Source: Aptenodytes patagonicus
Lineage: Eukaryota; Chordata; Aves; Sphenisciformes; Spheniscidae
DNA: 64,000 bases
Direction: 5' to 3'
NCBI RefSeq assembly: GCF_965638725.1
Contig: NC_134952.1
Location: 59,002,065-59,066,064, forward strand
Of this stretch, positions 28,614 to 40,330 are shown piece by piece (positions within the stretch are counted from its first letter, which is position 1; each line of letters opens with the position of its first letter). The notes below the pieces were generated by a model. That model searched no databases. It was not told the origin of the DNA and was given only the letters and a program-made list of their open reading frames with translations. The translations under genes and the position numbers were made by a program.

Positions 28614-31600
28614 TCTGAAAAAAGATCTTATCTAACTATTCTTAAATTGTGGGGGGTTTTGATGTGGATTAAAAAAACAACCCAACAAAGTCTGGCACAA
28701 CTATAAACACACAGTGCTACACATCCTCCTCATGTTCAATTTTACACCTCAAACTCACCTTTTCTATACAGAAAAGACACATATTGCATTCATTTTATGA
28801 TTTGGAGGAATGAATTATATCCTGCAGAACTTCTCAATTACTTTGAAATAAAAAGAGGAAGAGAAAAAGAAAGGTTTGTTATTTTAAACTGACACCAGAA
28901 ACAGTTAAGGCAAATCCAATTTTGGGATTGAATTCTGGAAATTCAATTCTGATAATCCAAAACAGTGAGGATGGAAGAGGAAGCAAAGACTTGTCTTATT
29001 AGTGTCATCTAAACTTACTGAGTCATCGGTTCCAAAGCACCGTTTATTCCATATATGAGAGACAGTCTATCACATCTGCAAAAATAGGTCTGGCATAAAG
29101 ATTAGAAGTCCAGAAGTGGCCTGTTTTGCACCCCACCTCTGAATGATCTTCCCTAGCTCGCTACCTCCATCCAAATCTCCCTTAGAAACCTTTACAGTAC
29201 ACAAAAACACTAACCAACATTCTCAGCAAAATCCACCACAAACAGAAGACCTTTACAAATTCCTATTTAATATTCAGATTAGCACTATTTTGATAATCTT
29301 TCACTTGATAGCTTTTCCATGCCCAACACTGAGAAATAAAATCAAAACACAGAAAAATAAAATACAAAAGGCAGCCCCTCATCTATGGAGCAGCTTATTT
29401 GCTCCTCTGAATACCTACTGCCCTCAGAGAACAAGTATTTTTTCTTCAGAATTTAGCATTTTCTAGCCATCATTTACAACTTTTTCACTGCAGCAGTGCT
29501 AAGGCAACTGAGTAAATGGACACTAAGAACTTTGCCCTTAAAAAAAAAAAATCTAAACATATAAATTTGATTCTCGGAAGCAAATATTGCACATACAAAC
29601 AGCCCAACCTGAATGAATCCATCCTGTGAAACACATCTATGGTTTCTAAAGCATCCACACGCAGAAATAAAGACAACTAGCCATGTGCTAATACCTGTTA
29701 GTAATTTGAAATGGCTAGTTATTTAAATGCCTGAGTACCCAGGTGTAAATGTCGCTTGCCTAATGAAGTCAGCTTTTCAGAATTAAAACATAATTATAAT
29801 CAGTATTGCTACTGAATTATTTCTAAAGTAATTGAGAACAATTTCAGGAGAGCAGGTGGCCTGAACATCCTATGCTTACACTGTTTTTCATTAAATCACA
29901 GTATTTTCAACAAAGTAGGCCATGTCATAAGAAGAAATTCTTTCACAAAATATCTTTTCTTCTGCTCTTAAGTCTTAAAACATTCCTGTTGCAACTATAG
30001 TAATTACTAATTTGATAAAGTAACTGAAATAAAAGATGCAATTTTAGCTACAGTGTTGCTACTTCACAAAAAACCAGAACTGTGTGATTTGCCTCCCACT
30101 GTCCACCATTACCCAACTATTCATAAAGTTTATTAAAATGCATAACAGATATTGAAGAAAAGCTGAATTCAGATTCCTATGGAAGGAAGCACGGAAAATA
30201 AGGAAGAGTTTGTTAGGACAATCACAATAATAAGCTGGGACATGTTCACTTCATAATAATAATAAAAAATATTAACTTATCAGCTTAATTTTTGCAGGGG
30301 GTGGGGGGACTGTGGACTAAATTTAGTTCAGCTCACAAATCTCTCTTTCATCTGCAGTATAAACATCTACTACAAACACCACTTGTACTACAAAGATTTC
30401 ATAAGATTGCTTAAAAAACTAAATGTAAGCAGCAGTATTGTGTTTAACCAAATGTTCTCCCCTGTGGCATAACACCAAAATGTCCTCTTTTACAAAAATT
30501 TCTAACTTCTCTAACATTCACTGAAGTAAGAAGTATTCTACCTATAAACAAAGAATAACTATGGAGTCATGGGCAGATAATTACAGACCATACACACATT
30601 AGGCATACTTAAAAAAATAGTATTTTTTAATATCGTTATTCTGTCCAAACTAATGAATTAAGTGCAGAAAAGAAACACTTTGCTTCAGATTCCAGCTACA
30701 CCAATTCAGCGATAGAATAAATAAGTGTACCAAAACTTTCATTATAATAGTTACTCGAGATAAACAGAAAATGCAAACCAGATTTTGACAAGGCTCCAAT
30801 GTCATTATTTCGTCTTCAATGACTACACAAATTTTGGGGGAAAAAAAAGACAGGCATCATGGTGTTTTTGGCACAAGTAACTGACAAATATTTGAAGATT
30901 TATTTCATGAAAATGCTAAACAGTAATTCCTTTCCCTACTTTTGTAGGGATATTAAAGCATCATTTCACTCAACTGAAATATAAGCCATCAGCAAAGATT
31001 AAAAAAATGCTCTCTCTCAGCAGTATTTGGAGAATTTTGTCATACGTACATGAAAGCCTCCGTATTCTATGTAGGTATTTGCATAAGAAGAGTTACTGGT
31101 GTTGCTTGGCACATTTACAACCGTACTACATAGATTACGATGTTGCCACTTTAAAGCCAGGCATAAGAGTTAGTGAGACTTAGGGACATCCCAAGTTTCA
31201 TACCTGCAGCTAGAACATTTAGGCTAGTGGGAAAAAATAACAACACTTGGATAGCACGAAGAAAACATATAACCTAATTTTGATAGATCAGGATAGACTT
31301 TTAGTCACTTCTCTCTATTTTATAAGCCTGTTATTTCTTTTCTCTGTTTATCGGCATCTTTTGGTTACAGGCTGTCTGCCTGTTCTGCTACGTCAGTGTC
31401 CCTATGCACATAAAGATTTATTGTTACCATTTGATTTATGCATTACACACGGCTGCTCAGGAATTAACCTAGTAAAAGAGAAATCCAACCGGTTCGCTAA
31501 ATGACTCCTAGGAACGCTGGCAACCCCGGTAACCTCTAAGGCCCTATAAGCACCACGCTAGCCAGAGACCCCCCAGCCCTGAGGCACTACACCCAGGCGC

Positions 31601-31854
31601 TCGCAGCCCAAACCCGAGCCCGGCAAGGCGCGAACCGGCGCTGCCTTTCTAACCGGCCCTGCACACCTCACGACGACGGCGCCGCCGGGGAGCACTCGCC
31701 CTGCGCCCCCCCCCCCGCCCCGCCCCACCGGGGCCGCTCCCTCAGCCCCTCCGTTACCCAACGGCCACCGGCGGGGGGCTCCCTCGGCGGGGGCTGCCGG
31801 CCTGGGCGCGGCCCGGCGGGGGAAGGGGAGGGCCAGGGCTGGTGCCGGGGGTAC

Positions 31855-31980
31855 CTGCGCGAGCGCCGCCGTCCCCGCTGCACGCCCCGCCCCCGAGCGC
31901 GGCGCCAGCACCCTCGCCCGCCCTCGCCGCTCCGTGGCGTCACTGCACCCCGCCGGCCGCTGGAAGGACCTGGCATAGAG
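31855..31980 (-). other. TBCK: probable TBCK noncoding exon 1
   Basis: On the minus strand within the CpG island there is a donor-like CGCGCAG|GTACCC at 31,855/31,854, downstream of a GC-rich stretch. The first coding exon begins with 5' UTR, so an upstream noncoding exon is required, and this is the best-placed donor. The transcription start is not defined; the upper bound is a guess bounded by the A15 tract at 32,023-32,037. Confidence 0.45.
31935..31942 (-). promoter_or_regulatory. CRE/ATF-like half site TGACGCCA
   Basis: An exact TGACG core on the minus strand, placed inside the island and near the expected TBCK start. Such half sites are common in CpG-island promoters; binding is inferred only. 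Confidence 0.3.
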
Positions 31981-31983
31981 GCG

Positions 31984-31993
31984 TCTCGCGCGA
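31984..31993. promoter_or_regulatory. TCTCGCGCGA, near-match to the TCTCGCGAGA promoter element
   Basis: The sequence differs by one base from the palindromic TCTCGCGAGA element found in many vertebrate housekeeping and bidirectional promoters. It sits between the two divergent genes. Function is inferred. Confidence 0.3.
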
Positions 31994-32022
31994 TGCCTGA
32001 GCTTTCTTTTTGTTTGGGCCTT

Positions 32023-32037
32023 AAAAAAAAAAAAAAA
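32023..32037. repeat. A15 tract in the intergenic promoter
   Basis: A run of 15 A lies between the TBCK-side and AIMP1-side halves of the CpG island, breaking the GC-rich sequence. Poly(dA:dT) tracts disfavour nucleosomes, so it may help keep the divergent promoter open; that role is inference. Confidence 0.85.
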
Positions 32038-32270
32038 GTTTAACATGCTCCCCCCCCGTGTGTGTGTGCTCTGCTAGTACTCTGAGAACAACGTGTTGAG
32101 CGCCTTGGCTGTAAAAACAATGGTCGCTGGGGGTAGTGAGGTTTTCCTAGGCGCCTTCTTATACCCCTCAGGCGCTCGCTTGGGCAGCCCGGAGGAGAGG
32201 GTCCTTTTTCCCTCAGCGGATGAAGGTGTGTGGCGGCGGCTCGGTTCATGTGAGTGCCTGTCGGTGGGCC

Positions 32271-32298
32271 GGGGGGGGGGGGCGGCGGCGGCGGCGGC
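32271..32298 (+). repeat. G12 run followed by (GGC)n trinucleotide repeat
   Basis: Twelve G are followed at once by about five GGC units. The tract is likely length-variable and could form a G-quadruplex on the plus strand, at the presumed AIMP1 5' region. Confidence 0.85.
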
Positions 32299-32444
32299 TC
32301 AGTCCTAACACGGGGGGCGGCTTGGCCCCCTCAGTGTGCCCTCAGCGCGCCCGTGGGCGGCTTAGTTCCGTCGCCCCTCGCCGCTGGGGGACTGCGTCAT
32401 GGCGGTCTGATGCCCTGGGGCTCCCTCGCGGACCGGGCCGGGCC

Positions 32445-32470
32445 GAGCTCGGCTCGGCTCGGCTCAGCTC
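32445..32470. repeat. CTCGG pentamer microsatellite in the CpG island
   Basis: GAGCTCGGCTCGGCTCGGCT and a final diverged unit give about four to five pentamers. This is short-unit GC-rich tandem repetition inside the promoter-proximal part of AIMP1. Confidence 0.8.
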
Positions 32471-35400
32471 TCTGGGGCGGGCAGGCGGGAGCCCGGCAGG
32501 GCCCTGTTAGGTTTGCTTCGAGTCGCCGGCGCAGTGCGGGGGGGTGGCTGGAGCGGGGGTTCCCTGCGGGCTGTGTGCTGCGGCGGCGGTCGTAGGGAGG
32601 CCGCTGCTGTTCCTCTGAGGGCATTTCCCCTGCAGCGGAGGGGCAGGATAAGCGTCTCGAATTAGAGGAAACGGCGTTATGTTCGTTGTTCTTTAATTTA
32701 TATAAGGGATTTACTCTCGGGGCTTGATGCGTGCTGTAGCTGTAGTGTGGCATTGCAAATACAGATACCGCATATTGCCGGGAGGAAGCATGCACGTGAA
32801 GTGGTTCTTCTGAAATCAGTTGTGTTCCTTTATTCAACCCATCGACTGAAATGACAGTTTGGAAGTGGCATAGTGGTGGGCTGTTGAAGAAAATGTTATA
32901 ATAGCCTGGAAAGTGCAGGCACAGAGTATCTACTGAGCTCTGGGTAGGAACGGCTGTTACTAATTGAAAAGTAGATGCTTTCTTTGTTTTGGTAAATGGT
33001 ATATATGTTCGTTATGCTTTTGCATAGACTTCAGTGAGTGAAAAGTAGAGTAGAACTATTTGGTCCATCCTCAGTAGAGATACTTGTAAGATTTAACATA
33101 CAGTACGTGTTCTGTACAGGGATGCATGGATTGGATAACAGGGATGAGCTTATGATTTGTTGCTTGTTAGGTTACGTTACGAGTCTGCAGCTAACCAGCA
33201 TAGGGCAATGTTACTGAAGTACCGTGTATCTTGAGCTAATCAGTAAGTGGCTTTGTGCTGGGTTTAGCAGCTGGCAGAATGAAGAAAATACTACTGTAAA
33301 ATAACTTATTCTTGCATTTCCTGCTCTTTCTGTTTCTTTAACTCAGATATTTATTATTTTTAATACAGTCACTGGTTTTCACAAATAGTTTTGTGATTCA
33401 GGATACTTACATGAAATCTGTAGTAAGGTGAGGCAGTAGTGATTAAACATAGCATCCCATTTTTGTATGCCCTTATCGTTCACTTTTTTTTATTATTCTC
33501 CAGTTATGTTTAAATAATAATATGTTATTTGGCAGACCTGTTGGAAAGTAAGGCCAAAACCTGTAAAATAAAACCAAAGTCCTAAAACTGAATTTTTAAT
33601 ACTGGATATTATTAAAAGGGATAAGTCCTTAGAAATGAGTAAGAGATGGAACTTCGACAAATCTTATCAAGTAGTTGGTAAAGTAGGGGGTTTGGATTTG
33701 TGGGGGTTGTTTTTTGGTTGGTTGGGTTTTTTTTTAGCTAGCCTCCAGGATCTTTGCTTGTCAACGCAGCTTTATCATAATGTATATCATCATAATATAT
33801 TTTCCCCGCCTTGTTGCAAATTAACAATATATTCATGTTATGGTAATTTTGACTTTTAAGAATTTCAAGAAATATTGGTGAGTTGCTTTGATGTTTTAGC
33901 AGCACTGAGTCCTGAAGGTGCAAGATGTTGAAGGCAGAGTGATTTAAGTCAAAATGATTCTTAAAACAAAACCAAAATTCTTAAGCAAATTTGGGCTCTG
34001 GAATGTCTTTTTCCAGTTGTAAATGTGAAGCTTGTGTATATTTTCCATATATTGCTAAGGGTGTATTTGTTTCTTTTACACCTTTAAATGTAAATAGAGA
34101 AGGAAACAACTTCTCATTCCCCAGACTGAAAGCAGTGGACAGTCTGGAGAGAATGGTATCGAATGAAAAAGGATATTTGCTAAAAAAAGGACATTGTGCA
34201 AATCCGAAAATAGTCCATCAGATTGGAAATAATAGGACTCTTGAGTTGACTAGAGCCTTTAAGACTTGATGCTTCTGATGATGAAGCATATGTGAGTGGG
34301 AATACAATCTGCAAAATAAAAGTTTAATGAAGAAAGGTATAATGAAGTTGCTTTGACATCATTATAACTCTAATTTAGTATGAATTTAACAATGGCAGGC
34401 TAATCTAGGGCCTCTTTATTGAAGGAGGGCCAAACAGCCCATGGATGTTTCTTCATCCTTTTAGATGTTCTGTGTAATGGCTTTTCTCCTAAATATATTT
34501 GACTGCAGTCTGTTTAATACATTATTGTTATTTCAATTATATATGTTATCCAAGAAGAGTAGCAATGAAGTTAATTGTATGCCATGATGGGGGGAAGCAA
34601 GCAATCCCCTAGGGCTTCTTATGCTTTTGCAAAATCCTTTAAATCAATTCATGGCATTTTCTTAAAATTCTTTCTGAAAATTGGTCAAGGGATTCTAATC
34701 TGCTAGAGTTTTTGACTTTCTACTGACCTGGAAGTTTCACAATATTATGTTTTCCTGAAAAGAGAACTATAAAATGGCATGTGAGTAATGCTCCATCATG
34801 CAAGGCGTTATTGGTGGCAGATCTCCCTTTTCCTGTTCTTGTTCTTTCTAAAGTTGCCTGCTTAATATCCCTGGTAGAATCACATTTTTGAAGAACAGAG
34901 GCCTAATTTAGAGAATGTTGATATATACACATTTAATTGTAATGTTTACCACCAAAATTTATGCTATATGGTTGACACACTGAATTCCTAATTTAAGTGA
35001 TACATCATCACAATAATTTGATCAGTGTTTCCAAATTATCTCTTAATATTTTGTTTGTTTTTCTTCCATAAACTCCATAGAGACCTGGTTGGTTGTGACT
35101 TTGGGGATGGGGGTGGTGGTGGTGTTTCTTAAGTTAGGACTAAAGTAGAAAGTAAAAAACTTTGGTTTTATATTAGTCTGTAATATATTGAGATACAGTA
35201 CAATTGTTTCAGTTGGTGTGAAGCTTTAAAAACAGTTTCTGGAAATATTGTAAAAATGCCTCAAAATATTTCTATACTTTTATTATGCAGCACACTTTAT
35301 ACTATAGAACTGTACTAGTTTGTATTATAAGGTAGTAAGAGATAACATAAGGTAATAATCAGCTGTAGTGATTTGGGTGTTTTCTTTCTGAATCAACAGA

Positions 35401-35488
35401 CCACTTCTAAAATTGCTGCTCTGTGTAAATTTACTAATTAGCAGTAGAATCAAATTAGAAAAGTATCAGTTTCTCAGATTTTTTTTCT

Positions 35489-35504
35489 CCCCCCCCCCCC
35501 CCCC
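35489..35504 (+). repeat. C16 tract
   Basis: A mononucleotide run preceded by a T-run (TTTTTTTCTC), in AIMP1 intron 1. Confidence 0.88.
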
Positions 35505-36274
35505 ATTAAAGTAGACTAAATAATTTTATGGATAGCATGTTACTCTGTTCATTTCTGAAAAAGCCCTAAGAAGCAGCAGAGGTAGCTTTTATGTTCTGGA
35601 GGACAAGAACTCAAATAATGGCATCAGAATGAAGAGTGGATCTTGAACTGGCAAGAAATAAAAATGTATTGAGATGCAAAATAGGAGATAAGTTTTATCC
35701 AAGACCTGTCTAGACCAAGAGTGAAAAGAAAAATTGAGCTCTTAGGTGTCTACAAATCCCACCTGCTTTACAAGTCCCTGGAAGCGTAGTGGGGAAATAT
35801 CTATATAATAAAAATAATGTAAAGCAGTTGTCATAAGAAGGATTGATCAAGTGTGCAGGAAGACAAATCTGGTATCTACCATAATATTTTTGAACTTATC
35901 TGATTATGATTTGATTGCTGTATGTCACAGCTGCCATGTGAATGAATTCGTTCATGTTTGTCTCTTCTAAGGAAGTGTTTTCTAAAACTTAAAGAATGTC
36001 AAATGCTAGACAACACAGATAAAACTGAGGGGTCAGCATAAAGGGCAGCTGCTAGGAACAGCAGATGTGAGCAAAGTAAATAGCATCTCTTGTTTCTTGT
36101 AGTGACATGAATTATATGATGACAGTCCAGCAGAGACCCCCAGAAACCCCTGTTTATTCTCCTTCTAAACAGTTACCTGTATGGTTCTTATTACTGTCAC
36201 CAAGAAACGTTTCCCTTGTTAGATTTCCTGTCATACTGAGGGTGAGGGTGAAATTGATGTTTAGTTTTCATTTC

Positions 36275-36365
36275 CATGGTTACATTAGTATTAAACAGTT
36301 GGGGAAAAAAAATCACTTACATGGTTACATTGGCATGAAACAGTAGGGGGCGGGGAAATAAAGTC
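36275..36365 (+). repeat. imperfect tandem duplication, 45-bp unit
   Basis: Two adjacent units each begin CATGGTTACATT, continue with an AAACAGT-G block and end in a purine-rich GGGGAAA tract. The second copy (from 36,320) differs by several substitutions. Confidence 0.75.
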
Positions 36366-36480
36366 TCTGGCTTTTTTTCCCCCAGTGTGGTGGAAGCCAT
36401 CCTTACTCATAATTTAATATAGTTTCAAAAAGATTTGGATACTACTCAGAGCAGCCTTCTGAAAAAACTGCTTTCATTGT

Positions 36481-36540
36481 TTGGTTTTTGTGGGGGGTTT
36501 TTTGGTGGGGGTTTTGTTTTGTTTTTTTTTTTTTTGTGCT
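36481..36540 (+). repeat. G/T-rich low-complexity tract
   Basis: Alternating runs of G and T (TTTGTGGGGGGTTTTTTGGT and following T-run). Similar tracts lie at 33,690-33,735, 48,945-48,985 and 49,480-49,515, all on the plus strand of AIMP1 intron 1. Confidence 0.8.
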
Positions 36541-36984
36541 TGGGGAAAAAGTGCTTTCCTTTAAAAAAAATTCCTTTAAGCAGAAACTGAAAAATGATTT
36601 ACTGACAGCTTGGTAACCACAGATCAGTAAGTCATCAGTTAAAGTTTTCCGAATTTTCTTTTCTCTTGGAGAACAAGAAAATATAGTACTGTCTGCGTTA
36701 TGATGTTAGAGGTCAATTTCTTCAGAGTGAGTGTGAAATTAATACACTGGTGTTTTACTTCACAGGTGGTTTATTTATACTGCTTTCACAGTTACCAAAT
36801 CTTTGATGTGTTTTGTTCTCCTAAATAATCACACTTGAATATGTGGAAATATCACAATTAGAAGGGTAGGTTTTCCTACATGTTTTCTAAAGTTAAATAA
36901 AATGCAGGGATATAAAAGAGGGAGATATTATTGGTTTTGTAACGCTGGGTGTAATGAAAAGACCTTAGCAGAAGAGGAGCAAAA

Positions 36985-37306
36985 GATCTCAAGTTCATTC
37001 TCATCTATTATACCTTAATCACTTCTGACAGTTGTTTGCCTAACCTGTTTTTAAAACCTTCCAGTAATGGATATTCCACAACCTCCATAGCCAGCCTGTT
37101 CAGTCCTTTACTCTTACTTGAAAGTTTTCCAAGTGTCTAACTTAAATCTTCCTTGCTTTTTCCTGTCTGCAGTAGACCTGGTGAACAGTTTAGTCCCATT
37201 CTCATATGAACTTCCTTTGCATTTGAAGAACAAGACCAAGTCTCCCATCTATCTTCTCGTCTATAGACTAAACAACTACACTTCTTTCAAGCTTTTTGAT
37301 CTTTGA
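36985..37306 (-). mobile_element. older CR1-type LINE fragment, reverse orientation
   Basis: The plus strand shows the reverse complement of a CR1 3' region as it appears in sauropsid genomes: TTGTTTGCCTAACCTGTTTT, AAACCTTCCAGTAATGGATA, TTCCACAACCTCCATAGCCA, then CTAACTTAAATCTTCCTTGC and TCTATAGACTAAACAACTAC. It is clearly more diverged than the copy in TBCK intron 1. Limits are approximate. Confidence 0.75.
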
Positions 37307-40072
37307 AGTGTCTTTAGAAAGTTGAGAGACAGGAAAGGAGAATCTGAACAAAAGCAAATCTCTGTGGCAATTGTGGGGGGTCTTGAGTATGCATGAGTGC
37401 AATGTGGATATTGCTTGGGAAGTCTCTTGAGCAGCTGAGACAGTTTGCCTATAATAAAATGTGGCTAGTCAGGCCTTTCCTGACTTGACTCTCCTTTATC
37501 TCCTCCTGTCTCCCTCGCACTTCTTTTCTAGAGAAATTACAAGTTTGAGCTGATTTTTTTTTTTTTTTTCTCCTTTAAACTGGAGGGGAGAGGCATGGCA
37601 AGAGAATAGATTCCCAGGTGAGAAGTTGTTCTTTGTAATGTTTGTGGTGTTGTGTTACTTGATTAATTCATTAGTTGCCTTTACACTTTTTGAGCCATAA
37701 AGTCTTCTAATGGTGAAGTCCATAACAAGTCTGAAACATTTTGCAAGCAGGTATTTCCCTCCTGAAAATGTAGCCCGTGTGGTTTCAGTCAATTGAATAC
37801 ATCTGATAGACAAAACAAGGGAAAGCACTTTTTGAGCATAATAAAAATGCGCTAGTTTGCTTGCGTAGCATGACAGCTCCAAATGTTTTGAGATTGTCAC
37901 CATATTCATTTGAGTATTCCTAAACTATCCAAGCATACATGTTTTTATTTAAATAAGAAAAGTTCCTTGCCTGAACGTGCTCTGTGCTTCTGACAAATGC
38001 ATATAAATTCAGTATGGTTAGAAATTTGTAATCAGTAATAACTGTGGTTTTAGGTACGGCAATCGCTGTCATTCCTGATGACAAAATTCAGTGTGCCAGA
38101 TCCCTGTTCAGTGTTCTAGGGGACAGTTGCTTATGATGCAAGTCATGGCCTGCTCCTGGGTGATACTCTGTAGTACCAGGTGATTGGCCAACACAAAAAG
38201 AAATCAGTTTATAGGATTTTTTCTAAATGCCAGTTTTTACTTCCCCCCCCCAAAGAAGCCATCTTAAAAATGGCATGCCTTTCAGGACTGGCAGATGGTG
38301 GCTGTTTCAGATCTGAGTGTCCTCTTACTTTCTATTGCTAGCTTGTAAAATAGTTTGCAATTTCAATTTTTGATTGTATTTTCAATTTTGATCGTATTTT
38401 AAATAACTGGCTGGTTCAAAATGAATTGCTCCTCTTCTTTTTCCATCACTCGTTTGTTCCTTTGTATGCTATTTATTTTGCTATGGTAATTAATCTACTC
38501 CAATAATTGTAATGCTGCTGCTTACAGGCTAACATTGAGCTGCATTAGCAGTAGTGTGTGACCACCAAATAATTTGTTTCTGGATTGTCATGTGTGTTGT
38601 TCCTCTTGAATGTCCTTGGCTCTGTTCCTCTTCTGTTATTCAACAAATCTTGTCTCCTACCATGGGATCAAGGCAGGAATGGGGGGGATAAAAGTAACTA
38701 GGAAAATAAGTGAGCATCTGAATAATATTTTCTTTGAAGTCTTGGAGCAGAGCACCTTCCAGTTGTTCACTTGCACATTTGTGGTTTGTTTTGCTTCATT
38801 CTCTTTTGTCAGAATATTGTCAGTTGGTCAGTGGCCTTCTGGTGAGGGTAGGTCACCCATTCTGTCCATAGAAACTGAGGAGGGGATGTTTCTCCAAAAA
38901 ACGTTTATTGTCCATACGGAGTGTGAACATTATTAATAAAGGTATGAATTACTTTTAAAGGAATAAGTGAGGGAATCATCTCTGCCTAGCGAGATGAAAG
39001 ATACGGTTTCTCTTAAGTTACATTTACAACCTAGAGTCATGATAGTCTGAAATTGATCTATTTTGATGATTAAATGCATCAATGGGGGTCTGTAACAGCA
39101 GCTGTAATCAATTGCTGACACTTGCTGTTTCTAAAGAAAATGACTTTGATACCTTACTGAAATGGGAATTGGATAAATTCGTCTTTGCTGTGTACAATTT
39201 TCAGAGAGAAATTCCAGAAAAGAGATACCTTCTGCTGACCTAGCTTTTACAATTTGTGTTACACTCCACAACTTCGTATACAATTCTTAAGTTCTTAGGC
39301 CACTTTATATAAATTAACAGCCTAGAAACTGTTTATTGACTTCAAAAACTGTAGAGAGGGAAGCTGACACTAACATTCATATTAGAAAGCAATACATACT
39401 GTATTTAACTATCATCCGTTAAACACAATTCATGTAGAAGAACCCGTTCTTCTTTCCTCAGAATGCTGGAAAAAACCTGACAGAGATTCCATGCTGGATT
39501 AGAGGAAAATTGGATTCCTCTCATAACTGCTTCCCTGGTGTGTTGTCTCATATCTTAATTATCTGAAAGCAGACAGATCCTGAGATGCTTTTTACATTTG
39601 AAAGCAGCTGGCAATGCATAAAACATCATCAAAAATTGCCTCGAGTTAGCAAATCTCTTCTTGAGATCATTTGGTACAATCTTTTGGCATAAACCTACCC
39701 ATTATAGAAGACTTTTATTTCCATTTCCTTCTCATCAGGAGCTTTCCCAACATAGCTTCAACTGAGTATGAATTAATAGTTTAAAGATTAGTCTCTGACT
39801 TCAGGACCCTCTCTCGGAAACGATCCATGGCCATTGGATCTGATTTCTATCCCAGAGTGTTTCTCAATTACAATTTAATATACAGCTTTGTAGTGGTATA
39901 TTGTTTCAGACTCTGAAGATAAGTGAGCAGATCGTTTCAGCAGCTCAGTTGGCCGGGGCAGCTAGGGACTGCTATTCCCACAAGAGCGCACGGACTTGCA
40001 CGTGGCATGCAGGAGGCACTATGTTTGGCTTGGTAGCAGCTGCTTTGGAGTGAAGGCTGTAAGTTCACATTC

Positions 40073-40119
40073 GTCCTTGTAAGGCTTGTCCTTGTAATGC
40101 TTGTCCTACTGTAAGGTTT
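40073..40119 (+). repeat. 15-bp tandem repeat, about three copies
   Basis: GTCCTTGTAAGGCTT, GTCCTTGTAATGCTT and a diverged GTCCTACTGTAAGGTTT follow each other directly. Confidence 0.8.
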
Positions 40120-40244
40120 CAAACCTTTTGTGTGAAGTGCTCTGGTAATTGGCAACAGTCACACACTAAGGAAGCCACCGTTGCCAACTAGGATATGACA
40201 CTGAATTGTACATCAGGGAAATTAATCTTTTCTTAGGGGTTGAA

Positions 40245-40330
40245 TTGCCCTGCTACATCACAGTGGGTAAGTAATTTCACATCCATATGACCATCTATAA
40301 AATAATGCTAATGATAAGAACTAGGCACAG
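40245..40330 (+). mobile_element. probable MIR-like SINE fragment
   Basis: TGGGTAAGTAATTTCACATC followed by CCATCTATAAAATAATGCTA and ATGATAAGAAC fits the MIR 3' half. It is shorter and weaker than the two copies in TBCK intron 3. Confidence 0.4.

Larger units (their letters stand above)
24290..31854 (-). other. TBCK intron 1
   Basis: About 7.6 kb between the proposed noncoding first exon and the first coding exon. It contains the best-preserved CR1 LINE fragment of the window (27,531-28,613, antisense to TBCK). Otherwise it is AT-rich sequence with no recognisable gene. The intron 5' boundary depends on the inferred exon 1 donor at 31,855/31,854. Confidence 0.7.
31550..32690. promoter_or_regulatory. 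CpG island, bidirectional TBCK/AIMP1 promoter
   Basis: About 1.1 kb of strongly GC-rich, CpG-dense sequence in an otherwise AT-rich window, lying between the divergent TBCK and AIMP1 genes. No TATA box is evident on either side, as is usual for CpG-island promoters. Visible motifs include a CRE-like TGACGCCA (minus strand, 31,942-31,935), a TCTCGCGCGA element at 31,984-31,993 close to the TCTCGCGAGA promoter motif, a G12 run followed by (GGC)n at 32,271-32,298, and a CTCGG pentamer repeat at 32,445-32,470. Neither transcription start can be fixed from sequence alone. Confidence 0.85.

Noticed and set aside
31558..32046. 162-codon minus-strand open frame in the CpG island
   Set aside because: Its composition (Arg/Ala/Gly/Pro) is what GC-rich DNA gives in any frame, and it coincides with the promoter and noncoding first exon of TBCK.
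32093..32595. Three overlapping plus-strand frames with poly-Gly or poly-Ala in the island
   Set aside because: Produced by the G12/(GGC)n tract; none joins AIMP1 exon 2 in frame through a good donor.
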